The translations under genes were made by a program, and so were the position numbers. Below are positions 17,556 through 25,284 of a stretch of 64,000 bases of DNA, one piece after another. The notes beneath the pieces were generated by a model. The model did no database searches and was not told where the DNA came from. It was given only the letters and a program-made list of their open reading frames with translations. The stretch is from CAWCTD01 sp963798455. Lineage in GTDB: Bacteria; Acidobacteriota; Terriglobia; Bryobacterales; Bryobacteraceae. How positions within the stretch are numbered: the first letter of the stretch is position 1; the number at the start of each line of letters is the position of its first letter. The stretch is taken from positions 3,410,001-3,474,000 of the forward strand of contig CAWCTD010000003.1 of the NCBI GenBank assembly GCA_963798455.1, given 5' to 3'.

Positions 17556-18691
17556 TGAAAATCCTTCAGCGCCTCGATGACCGCCGTCTGTTCTTCCGGG
17601 GTCATGCTGTTGTACATGGGCAGGCGGAGCAGCCTGTCGCTCACCCATTCCGTCACCGGGCATTGACCGGGCCGCCCGCCGAACGAAGCCCCCATCTTGG
17701 ACAGGTGGAGCGGTGAGTAATGAAACACGGCAAGCATGCCGCGGTCGCCCAGGTGAGTAATCATGCGCTGGCGAACATCCAGGGACGGCAGGACAAGATA
17801 GTACATGTGGTACGTCTGCTCGCAGTGCGGCGGGACAAACGGGCGGATCAGGCGATTCTCGCCCGCCCAACAGGCAAGCTCGCGGTGGTAGGTTTCCCAG
17901 ATCTCGCGGCGACGCGCGTAAATCTCGTGACGCTTCTCGAGTTGCGCCGCGAGAAAGGCCGCCAGGATGTCCGAGGGCACATAGCTCGAGCCGATGTCCA
18001 CCCAGGTGTATTTGTCCACCTGACCGCGCAGGAAGCGCTTGCGGTCCGTGCCTTTGTCGCGCAAGATCTCGGCGCGCCTGGCAAACCGCTCATCATTGAG
18101 CACGATGGCGCCGCCCTCGCCGCAGATAATGTTCTTGGTTTCGTGGAAGCTCTGGCTTCCCATCGCGCCGAACGTTCCCAGGTACTTGTCCTTGTAGCGC
18201 CCGAACAGGCCGTGCGCGTTGTCCTCGATGACGAGGAGCCCGTGGCGGGCGGCGATTTCCAGGATGGCGTCCATCTCGCAGCCCACTCCGGCGTAATGGA
18301 CGGGAACGATGGCCTTGGTGCGGTCTGTGATCAGCGCCTCCAGGCGCGTCTCATCCAGGTTGAGCGTGTCGCGGCGAATGTCGGCGAAGATGGGGCGCGC
18401 GCCGCGGAGCGCGAAGGCGTTGGCGGTGGAGACGAAGGTGAAGGACGGCACAATGACCTCGTCCCCGGGGCCGATGTCGGCCAGCATGGCGGCCATTTCC
18501 AGGGCGTGCGTACACGAGGTGGTCAGCAGCACCTTCGAGCCCCGTAATTCGCACTCCAGTACTTCCTGACACCTCCGGGTATAAGCTCCATCGCCCGCGC
18601 TATGGCCCCGAGCGATGACGTCCAAGGCGTATTCGAGTTCCCGGCCCACCAGCGACGGCTTGTTAAACGGGATGCGGTAAGTAGGCGTCAT
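17549..18691 (-). CDS. wecE: dTDP-4-amino-4,6-dideoxygalactose transaminase (WecE/RffA type)
   Basis: A DegT/DnrJ/EryC1 sugar aminotransferase of 380 residues, close in sequence to enterobacterial WecE along its whole length. Shared stretches include IPFNKP, STANAFALRGA, VPVHYAGVGCEMD, KGTDRKRFLRGQVDKYTW and MAVFHYSPLH. The PLP lysine is Lys 186 in SFHETKN. WecE converts dTDP-4-keto-6-deoxyglucose to dTDP-fucosamine. The next upstream gene looks like WecD, the enzyme that acylates this amine, so the pair is conserved in function. It overlaps the GT-C gene. Confidence 0.93.
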   Translation of the reverse strand: MTPTYRIPFNKPSLVGRELEYALDVIARGHSAGDGAYTRRCQEVLECELRGSKVLLTTSCTHALEMAAMLADIGPGDEVIVPSFTFVSTANAFALRGARPIFADIRRDTLNLDETRLEALITDRTKAIVPVHYAGVGCEMDAILEIAARHGLLVIEDNAHGLFGRYKDKYLGTFGAMGSQSFHETKNIICGEGGAIVLNDERFARRAEILRDKGTDRKRFLRGQVDKYTWVDIGSSYVPSDILAAFLAAQLEKRHEIYARRREIWETYHRELACWAGENRLIRPFVPPHCEQTYHMYYLVLPSLDVRQRMITHLGDRGMLAVFHYSPLHLSKMGASFGGRPGQCPVTEWVSDRLLRLPMYNSMTPEEQTAVIEALKDFQC

Positions 18692-18710
18692 TCCCTCTCC
18701 AGGAGACCGC

Positions 18711-19457
18711 TCAACGGTACGCCTTCCTCATGACGACAAGCCCGGCCACGACGCGGAACCCGAGGGCGCGAATCTCCATATTTAAGATCGGGTAGTTCGC
18801 TGCCGACATGTGCGTGGTGAATCGCCTGATCCCTTCGCGCCTGAGTTGATTCAAGCCGAAATGATCATTGATCATCCCCAATCCCGAGCGTCTGAGATCG
18901 CTTTTCACGCCGCCAAGCAGCAACAGAGCCTCTGACTCGCGGAGGTGCCGGTGTGTTCCAAACGCGACCGTGTCGCCGGTGGCGTCGGAAACCAGACGGA
19001 AGACGCACTCGTCCCGACTCGTCAGTGACTTCATGATGTATCGGCGATAGCGCTCATCGGAGGCGCTGGCCGAGCCCGCCGCCTGGAGGAGAGGATCCCG
19101 GCTGAACCGGTCATGCTCAAACATCGTGGACACTATCGCAAGAACGGGCTGCAGCTCCGCCTCGGAGGTCACTTTGACGTAACGGTATGGATAAGCGCTC
19201 GTATCGTACTCGCGTGAAATCGTCCCCGTCAGTCGCAACTGGAATTCCAGGAAGTGGAAGCCGTTCTTTTCCAGGGCGTGGACCGACTCCAGATCCTCCG
19301 CCGGAACTTTGCAGATCACGTAGGCCGGGTCGTGTTCGCGCCGGTATGCCATCTCGACTGCGGCGATATCGCATGAAGCGTCGGCGTCGAATATCTCCAG
19401 AACTGCGCGGCCGAGCACCTGCGAATCGATTTCGTTCCGGACCACCTGAATGCTCAT
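18711..19457 (-). CDS. WecD-like GNAT amino-sugar acyltransferase
   Basis: A 248-residue protein with the two-part layout of WecD: an N-terminal region ending in LEKNGFHFLEFQLRL, then a C-terminal GNAT domain with DLRRSGLGMINDHF (acyl donor loop) and a terminal YPILNMEIRALGFRVV. WecD acetylates dTDP-fucosamine; here the donor may instead be an acyl-ACP from the neighbouring KAS III/SDR/ACP genes. ATG 19457 has a strong ribosome site (GAGGAGG) a few nt upstream. It is 19 nt from wecE. WecD identity is by layout and context, not by a signature residue. Confidence 0.75.
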   Translation of the reverse strand: MSIQVVRNEIDSQVLGRAVLEIFDADASCDIAAVEMAYRREHDPAYVICKVPAEDLESVHALEKNGFHFLEFQLRLTGTISREYDTSAYPYRYVKVTSEAELQPVLAIVSTMFEHDRFSRDPLLQAAGSASASDERYRRYIMKSLTSRDECVFRLVSDATGDTVAFGTHRHLRESEALLLLGGVKSDLRRSGLGMINDHFGLNQLRREGIRRFTTHMSAANYPILNMEIRALGFRVVAGLVVMRKAYR

Positions 19458-19467
19458 ACTTGCCTCC

Positions 19468-20205
19468 TCAATGCGCCGTTCGGCCCCCGTCCACGATGAA
19501 CTGCTGGCCGGTGATCCACCGCGCCTGATCCGAAAGAAGGAACGCCGCCATCTCAGCGACGTCCGCCGCCGTGCCAGGGCCCAGAAGCGAAGCGGACTCA
19601 ATTCGGCTGGCAACACCCTCGTCCGCGTAGAGGAACTCCGTGCCCGGCGTGCGAATGGGCCCCGGCGCGATCGTATTCACGCGCACCCTCGGGGCCAGTT
19701 CCGTTGCGAGCGATCGGGCCAGCGCATCCAGCGCGCCCTTGGTGGCAGCGTATGGCGCGTAACCGGGCGCTCCGTAACGGCTGGATATGCTCGACAAGAA
19801 GACAACCGTTCGCAACGCACGTTGATTCACCTGCTCGCGAACCAAGGTCCGCGCAATCGTCGCCGCGGAGAAAAAGTTGACCTGGAAGAGACGCTGGTTG
19901 TGTCGATAGTCGGAAAGACGAATCGGCTTGATGGAAAAAGCGCCCGCTACGTGGACGAAATGGGCTACTGGTCCGCCCGAGGCTGCCAGCAGCGAGGCAA
20001 GGCCCTCGTGGACAGGGAGCGACAGGTCGTACGCCCAGATCCTGTGCCGCTCCGGATCAGGCAATCCCTCGCGCACGGCGTTAAGACGAGTCTCATCGCG
20101 ACCATGCAGAATCAACGACCGTCCGGCGCCGAGACGTCGCGCTATGGCCTCGCCGATGCCGGAGGAAGCTCCCGTTATGAGGGTGAACGCACCGTCTGTT
20201 TCCAT
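19468..20205 (-). CDS. FabG-like short-chain dehydrogenase/reductase (copy 1)
   Basis: A 245-residue SDR: NAD(P)-binding TGASSGIG at residues 10-17, catalytic Tyr/Lys in YAPYAATKGALD, and the C-terminal ARWITGQQFIVDGG typical of FabG. It follows the KAS III-like gene by 2 nt, which suggests reduction of a 3-oxoacyl-ACP to the 3-hydroxyacyl form. A sugar keto-reductase role is the alternative. ATG 20205 is set by the cofactor motif a few residues in. Confidence 0.83.
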   Translation of the reverse strand: METDGAFTLITGASSGIGEAIARRLGAGRSLILHGRDETRLNAVREGLPDPERHRIWAYDLSLPVHEGLASLLAASGGPVAHFVHVAGAFSIKPIRLSDYRHNQRLFQVNFFSAATIARTLVREQVNQRALRTVVFLSSISSRYGAPGYAPYAATKGALDALARSLATELAPRVRVNTIAPGPIRTPGTEFLYADEGVASRIESASLLGPGTAADVAEMAAFLLSDQARWITGQQFIVDGGRTAH

Positions 20206-20207
20206 CC

Positions 20208-21273
20208 TCAGAACTCCGTCATACCGCAGAACTGAAGCGGGCCGACCTGGAGTACGGCGGCGCTCCATGTCAATCCCACGCCGAACCCAGCCAGACACAT
20301 TCTGAAGCGGTTCGCGAGCATCTTGTCGCCGAGCGCGTGGCAGATCGTCATTGGGATAGAGGCTGAGCTTGCGTTTCCGTAGACGCAACTCGTGTCGACG
20401 GGCATCTTCTCCGGTAGCACACCGAGCCGGTCGCGAAGCCGCTCCAGGATGAACCGGTTCGGCTGGTGAAACATGAAGTAGTCAACCTCGTCTGTGGTGC
20501 AGCCGGAAAGCTGCAAGGTGTCCTCGATGAGAACGGGAACCTCGGTCATCGTGAAGTTGAAGATCGCGTTGCCGTCCATGTGAATGTGCTCCTGGCTGCG
20601 GAAGTTGCCATTGCCGACGTCTCTGGAGTACGGCGGTTTCCGCGCTGGGACGCAGACGGTATCCTCCGGCGGGAATGTGCAGGGCCTTCCAGCGGGAGCC
20701 GTCCATCTTGGTCGTCATGCAAGTCCGGCCCGCTCCCGGTGCTGGACGCAACAGGGCGATGGAGACGGCGTCGCCGACCAATGGAAACGTGTTCCGGTCC
20801 CTGTTGTTGGTCTGCTTGCTTGCTGTGTCAGCGTTGATGAGTACGATGCCCGGAAGGCCCGCATCCAGCAGCATGAATCCCTGCATCAGCCCCATCAGAA
20901 ATCCGGCACAACCCTGGTTGATGTCCATGCAGAGCGTGTCGTGGGCCAGCCCCAGAGCGCCCTGAATGACATTGCTGGTCGGCGGGATGATGTAGTCCGG
21001 CGTCTGAGTTACGTAAAGGAGAGCACCAATGTCTTTCTCTTTGATGAGCCCGCGATCCAAGAGCTGCCGCATGCCGAAAAGGGCTAGATCCGAACCCGTC
21101 ACTTCATCCGAACGGAGGTAGCGATGGCTTACGAGCCCCAGCATCTTCTTTAGCTTCAACGAACTCTCGCGAGGGAAGTCGAAATTCGCGATCTCCTCAT
21201 CAAAATAGGAGACTTCCTTCGGCACCACCGTCAGCAGCCCGGCGATAGCCTTGTCATGGAATTCAAGGGTCAT
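20208..21273 (-). CDS. KAS III-like 3-oxoacyl-ACP synthase (copy 2, one-base insertion)
   Basis: A paralogue of the gene at 11278-12357. Cys 122 lies in DINQGCAGF, the His in FHQPNRF and the Asn in YGNASS, so the active site is complete. The frame breaks near 20626: after SAETAV one extra base shifts reading, and the other frame continues at once with SRDVGNGNFRSQEHIHMDG, matching copy 1 (EKDVGDGNFRSKEHFYMDG). Either a sequence error or a very recent frameshift. Native length should be 354 residues. It sits between two SDR genes with 1-2 nt gaps, in the same transcription unit as the second ACP. Confidence 0.85.
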
Positions 21274-21274
21274 G

Positions 21275-22021
21275 TCAGCTCACCCGGTTCGCGTGCGCAG
21301 TGTACCCGCCATCCACGGCAATCTGCTGGCCTGTAATCCAGCGAGCATCCTCAGAGAGGAGAAACTCAGCCGTGGCGGCCACGTCGGTTGTCAGCCCTTC
21401 GCCAAGGGGATAGTTGTTCCGTATCACGGCGTCCATGCCGGGACGATTCATCATCGCATCCGACATCGGCGTTCTCAGAATGCCGGGCAGGATCGAGTTC
21501 ACCCGGATCCTGGGCGCCAGTTCGATCGCGGCCGATTTCATGAATGAATCGAGCGCTCCCTTGCTTGCTGCATAAACCGCATTGCCCTTCTCGCCGACGA
21601 GGCTGGCGCCACTGGTGATGAAGACCACAGAGCGCAAGCTGTCGTCGTTGAAAGCCTTGTTTACCAGCACTCGCAAGATTTCGGCCGCCGAGAAGAAGTT
21701 CACTTGAAACAACTTCCATGCGGTCGCCTCGTCCGTTGACCTAAAGGCGCGCAGAACGAGTGTTCCGGCGGAATGCACAAAAGCTTCGATTCTCGCCCCA
21801 TCCAGCGTCTTGCTCAGCGAAGCGCCGATTGCGCCAACGTCACTGAAATCACATACCCACGGGACGTGGACGCTGGGGTCCGCGCAAGAATCCCTGACAG
21901 ACTGGAGGCGATCCATGTCGCAGCCGTGCAAAACTAGTCTGCGCGAGTGAGAGAGCTGCTTGGCGATGGCTGAGCCGATGCCGGAAGAAGCCCCCGTGAT
22001 CAAGGTCAGCGCGCTGGTCAT
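21275..22021 (-). CDS. FabG-like short-chain dehydrogenase/reductase (copy 2)
   Basis: A 248-residue SDR with TGASSGIG at the N-terminus, catalytic Tyr/Lys in VYAASKGALD and ARWITGQQIAVDGG near the end. It shares the uncommon QVNFFSAAE segment with the SDR at 19468, so the two are paralogues within one operon. It lies 1 nt before the second KAS III-like gene and 2 nt after the GT2 gene. Two reductases beside one ketosynthase suggests either two substrates (acyl and sugar) or two chain cycles. Confidence 0.83.
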   Translation of the reverse strand: MTSALTLITGASSGIGSAIAKQLSHSRRLVLHGCDMDRLQSVRDSCADPSVHVPWVCDFSDVGAIGASLSKTLDGARIEAFVHSAGTLVLRAFRSTDEATAWKLFQVNFFSAAEILRVLVNKAFNDDSLRSVVFITSGASLVGEKGNAVYAASKGALDSFMKSAAIELAPRIRVNSILPGILRTPMSDAMMNRPGMDAVIRNNYPLGEGLTTDVAATAEFLLSEDARWITGQQIAVDGGYTAHANRVS

Positions 22022-22023
22022 GA

Positions 22024-22983
22024 CTAGGCCTGAGGCAAATCCGTCCCGAGGTTCAGTTCTTCCCTGACGACGTACAGGGGGCGCTTCTTTACCTCATCAA
22101 AGACCTTGCCCACATACAGCCCCAGGAGGCCGATATTGGCGAAGAGCAGACCGGCAATAAAATACAGAGACACCATCAGGCTGGTCCAGCCCTCCACGGG
22201 AATTCCCTGTATGAGGAAGCGGCAGATCAGATAGATGGCAAAGAGGATCGAAAAACACGAAACGATCAGGCCAAAGTAGATCGAGAAGGTCAGAGGCTTA
22301 TTCGAGTAGGCAACCACGTTACTCAAGGCGAACGCTAACAGCTTCCTAATGGTGTAGGACGAACGTCCCTCGACGCGCTCGGCGTGTTCCACGTCAATCG
22401 CCGTCCGTGTGAAGCCCAGCCAGCGGACGAACATGGGGAAGGAGCGGTTGATCTCCCGTATCTGGCGGTAGCTGTCGATGACCGCACGCCTGTAAACGCC
22501 GAAGTTCGCAGTCGTGGGGTCGAGGGTCTGGCCCATGAGCAGGCCTAAAACCCAATTGAAGAACCGCGATGACAATCGCTTGAAGAAGTGATCCCGCCGT
22601 AGAGCCCGCCGGCCGAAAACTACGTCGTAGCCCTTCTGAGCCGCCCGGTACAGTCTCAAGATCTCCTCGGGCTGGTCCTGGAGATCGCAGTCCATGACCA
22701 CGACCCATTCACCCGAGACCCGATCCAGCGCCGCGGTGATGGCGTAATGCTGACCGAAGTTCCGGGAGAAGTTGATGCCCTTGACCCGGGGGTCCTGCTC
22801 GCAAAGTCCTCGAATCACCTCCCAGGCATTGTCGGGGCTGCAATCATTCACCAGTAGAATCTCGAAGTGGGGATTGATTTGCTCGAGTGTGTCCCGCAGC
22901 CGCGAGTAGAGCATCGGCAGGCAGCACGCGCAGGCGTACACGGGCACTGCCACGGAGATGTGAGGGCGCAGGGTCTCGCGCAT
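22024..22983 (-). CDS. GT2 polyprenyl-phosphate glycosyltransferase (GtrB/ArnC/DPM1-like)
   Basis: A 319-residue enzyme with an N-terminal GT-A domain (ISVAVPVYAC, VNDCSPDN, DCDLQDQPEE with the metal-binding acidic motif) and two C-terminal membrane helices (about residues 230-255 and 265-290). This layout is that of GtrB, ArnC and DPM1, which move a nucleotide-linked sugar to undecaprenyl phosphate on the cytoplasmic face. It is a natural supplier for the GT-C enzyme at 15996 and a natural user of the wecE/wecD-type sugar. Confidence 0.87.
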   Translation of the reverse strand: MRETLRPHISVAVPVYACACCLPMLYSRLRDTLEQINPHFEILLVNDCSPDNAWEVIRGLCEQDPRVKGINFSRNFGQHYAITAALDRVSGEWVVVMDCDLQDQPEEILRLYRAAQKGYDVVFGRRALRRDHFFKRLSSRFFNWVLGLLMGQTLDPTTANFGVYRRAVIDSYRQIREINRSFPMFVRWLGFTRTAIDVEHAERVEGRSSYTIRKLLAFALSNVVAYSNKPLTFSIYFGLIVSCFSILFAIYLICRFLIQGIPVEGWTSLMVSLYFIAGLLFANIGLLGLYVGKVFDEVKKRPLYVVREELNLGTDLPQA

Positions 22984-22995
22984 TCCTACCTCATC

Positions 22996-23259
22996 CTACA
23001 AAGGCGGCTTGCCGGAACGAGCGGAGATCTTCGAGCGCACCAAGTCCTCCAACTCGCCGATTGTGCCTGCCGCCGCCAGTTCTTCGGAACTGATCAGGAC
23101 GCGGTAATTGCCTTGCACGGCCGCCACCAGGGAAAGTGCAGCCAGTGAATCCCAGGTCTCGAATTCGGCCAGCTTCTGGCCGGGTTCGATCCTCTCGACT
23201 TCGAGTATCTGCGCCAGCTCATCACGGAGCTTCTGCAATGGATCTGCTGTCGTGTCCAT
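22996..23259 (-). CDS. Acyl carrier protein (copy 2)
   Basis: An 87-residue carrier protein with the phosphopantetheine serine (Ser 38) in FETWDSLAALSL. It is the first gene of the long minus-strand unit, 12 nt ahead of the GT2 gene. It differs strongly from the ACP at 12354 (WDSL versus LDSF context), so each KAS III-like enzyme seems to have its own carrier. An ACP at the head of a glycan operon is unusual. Confidence 0.83.
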   Translation of the reverse strand: MDTTADPLQKLRDELAQILEVERIEPGQKLAEFETWDSLAALSLVAAVQGNYRVLISSEELAAAGTIGELEDLVRSKISARSGKPPL

Positions 23260-23345
23260 CTCTTTTCAATCCGTAGGCTCGCGTCGCCGGGCACTCGAAA
23301 CTGCAACCACCGCTAACGACGCGCCCTGGCAGCGATCAAAGAGAG

Positions 23346-23373
23346 TTTAGAATTAATTCCTTTACTATTGCAA
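23346..23373 (-). promoter_or_regulatory. Candidate promoter of the amino-sugar/acyl operon
   Basis: Upstream of the ACP at 23259 lies a 30-bp AT-rich island in otherwise GC-rich DNA. On the minus strand it offers TTGCAA (23373-23368) and TCTAAA (23351-23346) with a 16-nt spacer, a weak sigma-70 match about 90 nt before the start codon. It is the only such island ahead of this gene set. Confidence 0.35.
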
Positions 23374-23410
23374 GCTGGAAGGAATGACTCGCGCGCCGGC
23401 GCGGCGCCAA

Positions 23411-23743
23411 TCAGTCTGACGGGGCGCGCGCAAGGCTGCCCTGGACGACGTGTTTGTGCGACAGGTAGGCTCCTAAACCGGACAAGCCCACCAGGAGTGT
23501 CAGGAACTGGTAGACCGTGAACGCGCCCGGAGCGGGAGATCGCTTGCCTGAAGCGGCCTGCATCACGTAGTAGGCCTTAATCAGGTCTCCACCCACGGCC
23601 CCCGGCATCGCCAGGCTGAACGAAAGGCCAATCATGGTCAGAGAGAATGCCTGCCGGAAGGGGAGGCGAATCTCCTGCGCCGCCAGGAAAACCTGTTCCC
23701 AAGCCCGAGTAAGGAACCCTGGAGGCGGGTGCGGTATACTCAC
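23411..23743 (-). pseudogene. Remnant of a lysylphosphatidylglycerol-synthase-type/UPF0104 flippase gene
   Basis: Only about 110 codons are open. Within them LPFRQAFSLTMIGLSFSLAMPGAVGGDLIKAYYV matches the conserved core of the AglD/LPG-synthase transmembrane family (PGxxGGDxxKAYY). The family is normally about 300 residues with eight helices; both ends are missing here, and the tail after AFTV does not follow the family. The upstream part collides with the divergent gene at 23761. It is probably a deletion remnant of a lipid or glycan transport gene that once accompanied the cluster. Confidence 0.5.
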
Positions 23744-23760
23744 TCAGTTAAGAACGCCCC

Positions 23761-25284
23761 ATGGGAATGTCACGGCCAGTTCGCCTTCTCATCCTGGTGT
23801 GCCTGCTGATCCCCTCCGCGTATTTCGCCTGGACCTTTCGCGGCATGCCTCAGCTCGGCTTTACAGGCGACGACCAGATCTACCTGGTGTCGGGCAAGTC
23901 GCTGGCAACCGGCTCGGGCTACCTGATCCCCAACCTTCCTGGCGAGTTTCACCAGACCAGGTTTCCGGTGCTCTACCCCTTCCTTCTCTCGCTCATTTGG
24001 AGAGCCGCACCCCAGTTCCCGCAGAACCTGCCGTATTTCACGCTTCTTTCATGGCTCATGGTTCCGGTCTTTTTAGTAGCGGTGAAAAGCACTTCCCGCT
24101 CCATGGGCTTCCCAGAGGCGGAGTCGCTGCTGATGTGCGCGTTGTTGGCGGTGAACCCGGCTATCGTGTCATCGGCCGTGACGATCGGCCCTGACTTGAT
24201 GTTCGCGACGCTCCTGCTGGCGGTCTTTCTCCTCCTGCACAAGGCAGAGCAGCGAGGGACACGGTATATCGTGCTGGCGGGATTGCTGGCGGGTTGCGCC
24301 TACTTGATGCGGGCGGCGGCCATCCCCCTGCTGGTGACGGTGCCGCTCTGGCTCTTATGGCGCAGGCAGCGCTTGAGGGCGGGATTGTTCCTGGCCGCCA
24401 TGCTCCCCTTTGCGCTCAGTTGGAGCATTTGGGCCCGGAGCCACCAGGCCGCCGGCGCCGACCCCACCACGATCTTCTACGCCGACTACTTTCGGGACTA
24501 CATCCTCAATTTCTCCTGGCACAGCTCGCCCATCATCTTCGTTAAGAACGCCGGATGGGTACTGGAATACTCAGGGCTGATGGTGGCCCTGCTGCCCGCG
24601 GCGCCGCTGCTGTGGGCGTGCGGCATTCTCGCCATCGTGGGCGCGGTCCGCCTGCTGCCGCGAACGGGCCTGACGCAGTACCACTTCTTTGCCGTGGCCT
24701 ACGCCGCGATGCTGGTGTTCTGGACCGGCAAGCCGCTGTATCGCTACGTCGTGCCTCTGGCTCCGCTGCTCGTCTGCGGCTTCGTTCACAGCCTCACCGG
24801 GATCGTGGGCCGCGTTGCGCCGCCGGTCAAGCGGGAGGCCGCTTTGGTGACACTCGGGGTGCTGGCCGCCATCGGCGCGGTGGTCGGTCTGCCGGTGCAT
24901 TTCAGCGATCTGCGCCGCTACCAGCGCGAGTATGCCGCCGAACAAGAGGCCTATGCCTGGATACGCCAAAACCTGCCCCCCACGGCGAGCTTTTTGACGT
25001 ACAAGGAAGGCGTGCTGTATTTGGAAACCGGCCTGCGGGCCACGAACTACCAGGTCCTGAAAAGAGACGCGTACACGGGAAACACGAAGGCCGTGCAGGC
25101 GTCGATCGAAGCGATTCCCCGCTTCGCCAAAGAGCGTGGCGCCGAATACGCCTTCTGCGATTCCCGCATGTGCCCGGGCGCCTGGGCGGAGAGTGACGCG
25201 CCGTTGATCAGGGCAGTTCTCGACAAGCACTACCGCCAGGTTTTTCGAGAAGGCAACGTGACCATCTACCGGCTGTTACAGTGA
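23761..25284 (+). CDS. GT-C family glycosyltransferase-like membrane protein
   Basis: A 507-residue polytopic protein of the GT39/ArnT/PMT class: an N-terminal helix, then the acidic loop motif GFTGDDQIYLVSGKSL near residue 35, ten or so hydrophobic segments to about residue 385, and a C-terminal soluble domain. A TATACT at 23735-23740 could be its -10 box; no clear ribosome site precedes ATG 23761. It is divergent from the amino-sugar cluster and convergent with htrA (9-nt overlap). Donor and acceptor are unknown. Confidence 0.78.
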   Translation: MGMSRPVRLLILVCLLIPSAYFAWTFRGMPQLGFTGDDQIYLVSGKSLATGSGYLIPNLPGEFHQTRFPVLYPFLLSLIWRAAPQFPQNLPYFTLLSWLMVPVFLVAVKSTSRSMGFPEAESLLMCALLAVNPAIVSSAVTIGPDLMFATLLLAVFLLLHKAEQRGTRYIVLAGLLAGCAYLMRAAAIPLLVTVPLWLLWRRQRLRAGLFLAAMLPFALSWSIWARSHQAAGADPTTIFYADYFRDYILNFSWHSSPIIFVKNAGWVLEYSGLMVALLPAAPLLWACGILAIVGAVRLLPRTGLTQYHFFAVAYAAMLVFWTGKPLYRYVVPLAPLLVCGFVHSLTGIVGRVAPPVKREAALVTLGVLAAIGAVVGLPVHFSDLRRYQREYAAEQEAYAWIRQNLPPTASFLTYKEGVLYLETGLRATNYQVLKRDAYTGNTKAVQASIEAIPRFAKERGAEYAFCDSRMCPGAWAESDAPLIRAVLDKHYRQVFREGNVTIYRLLQ

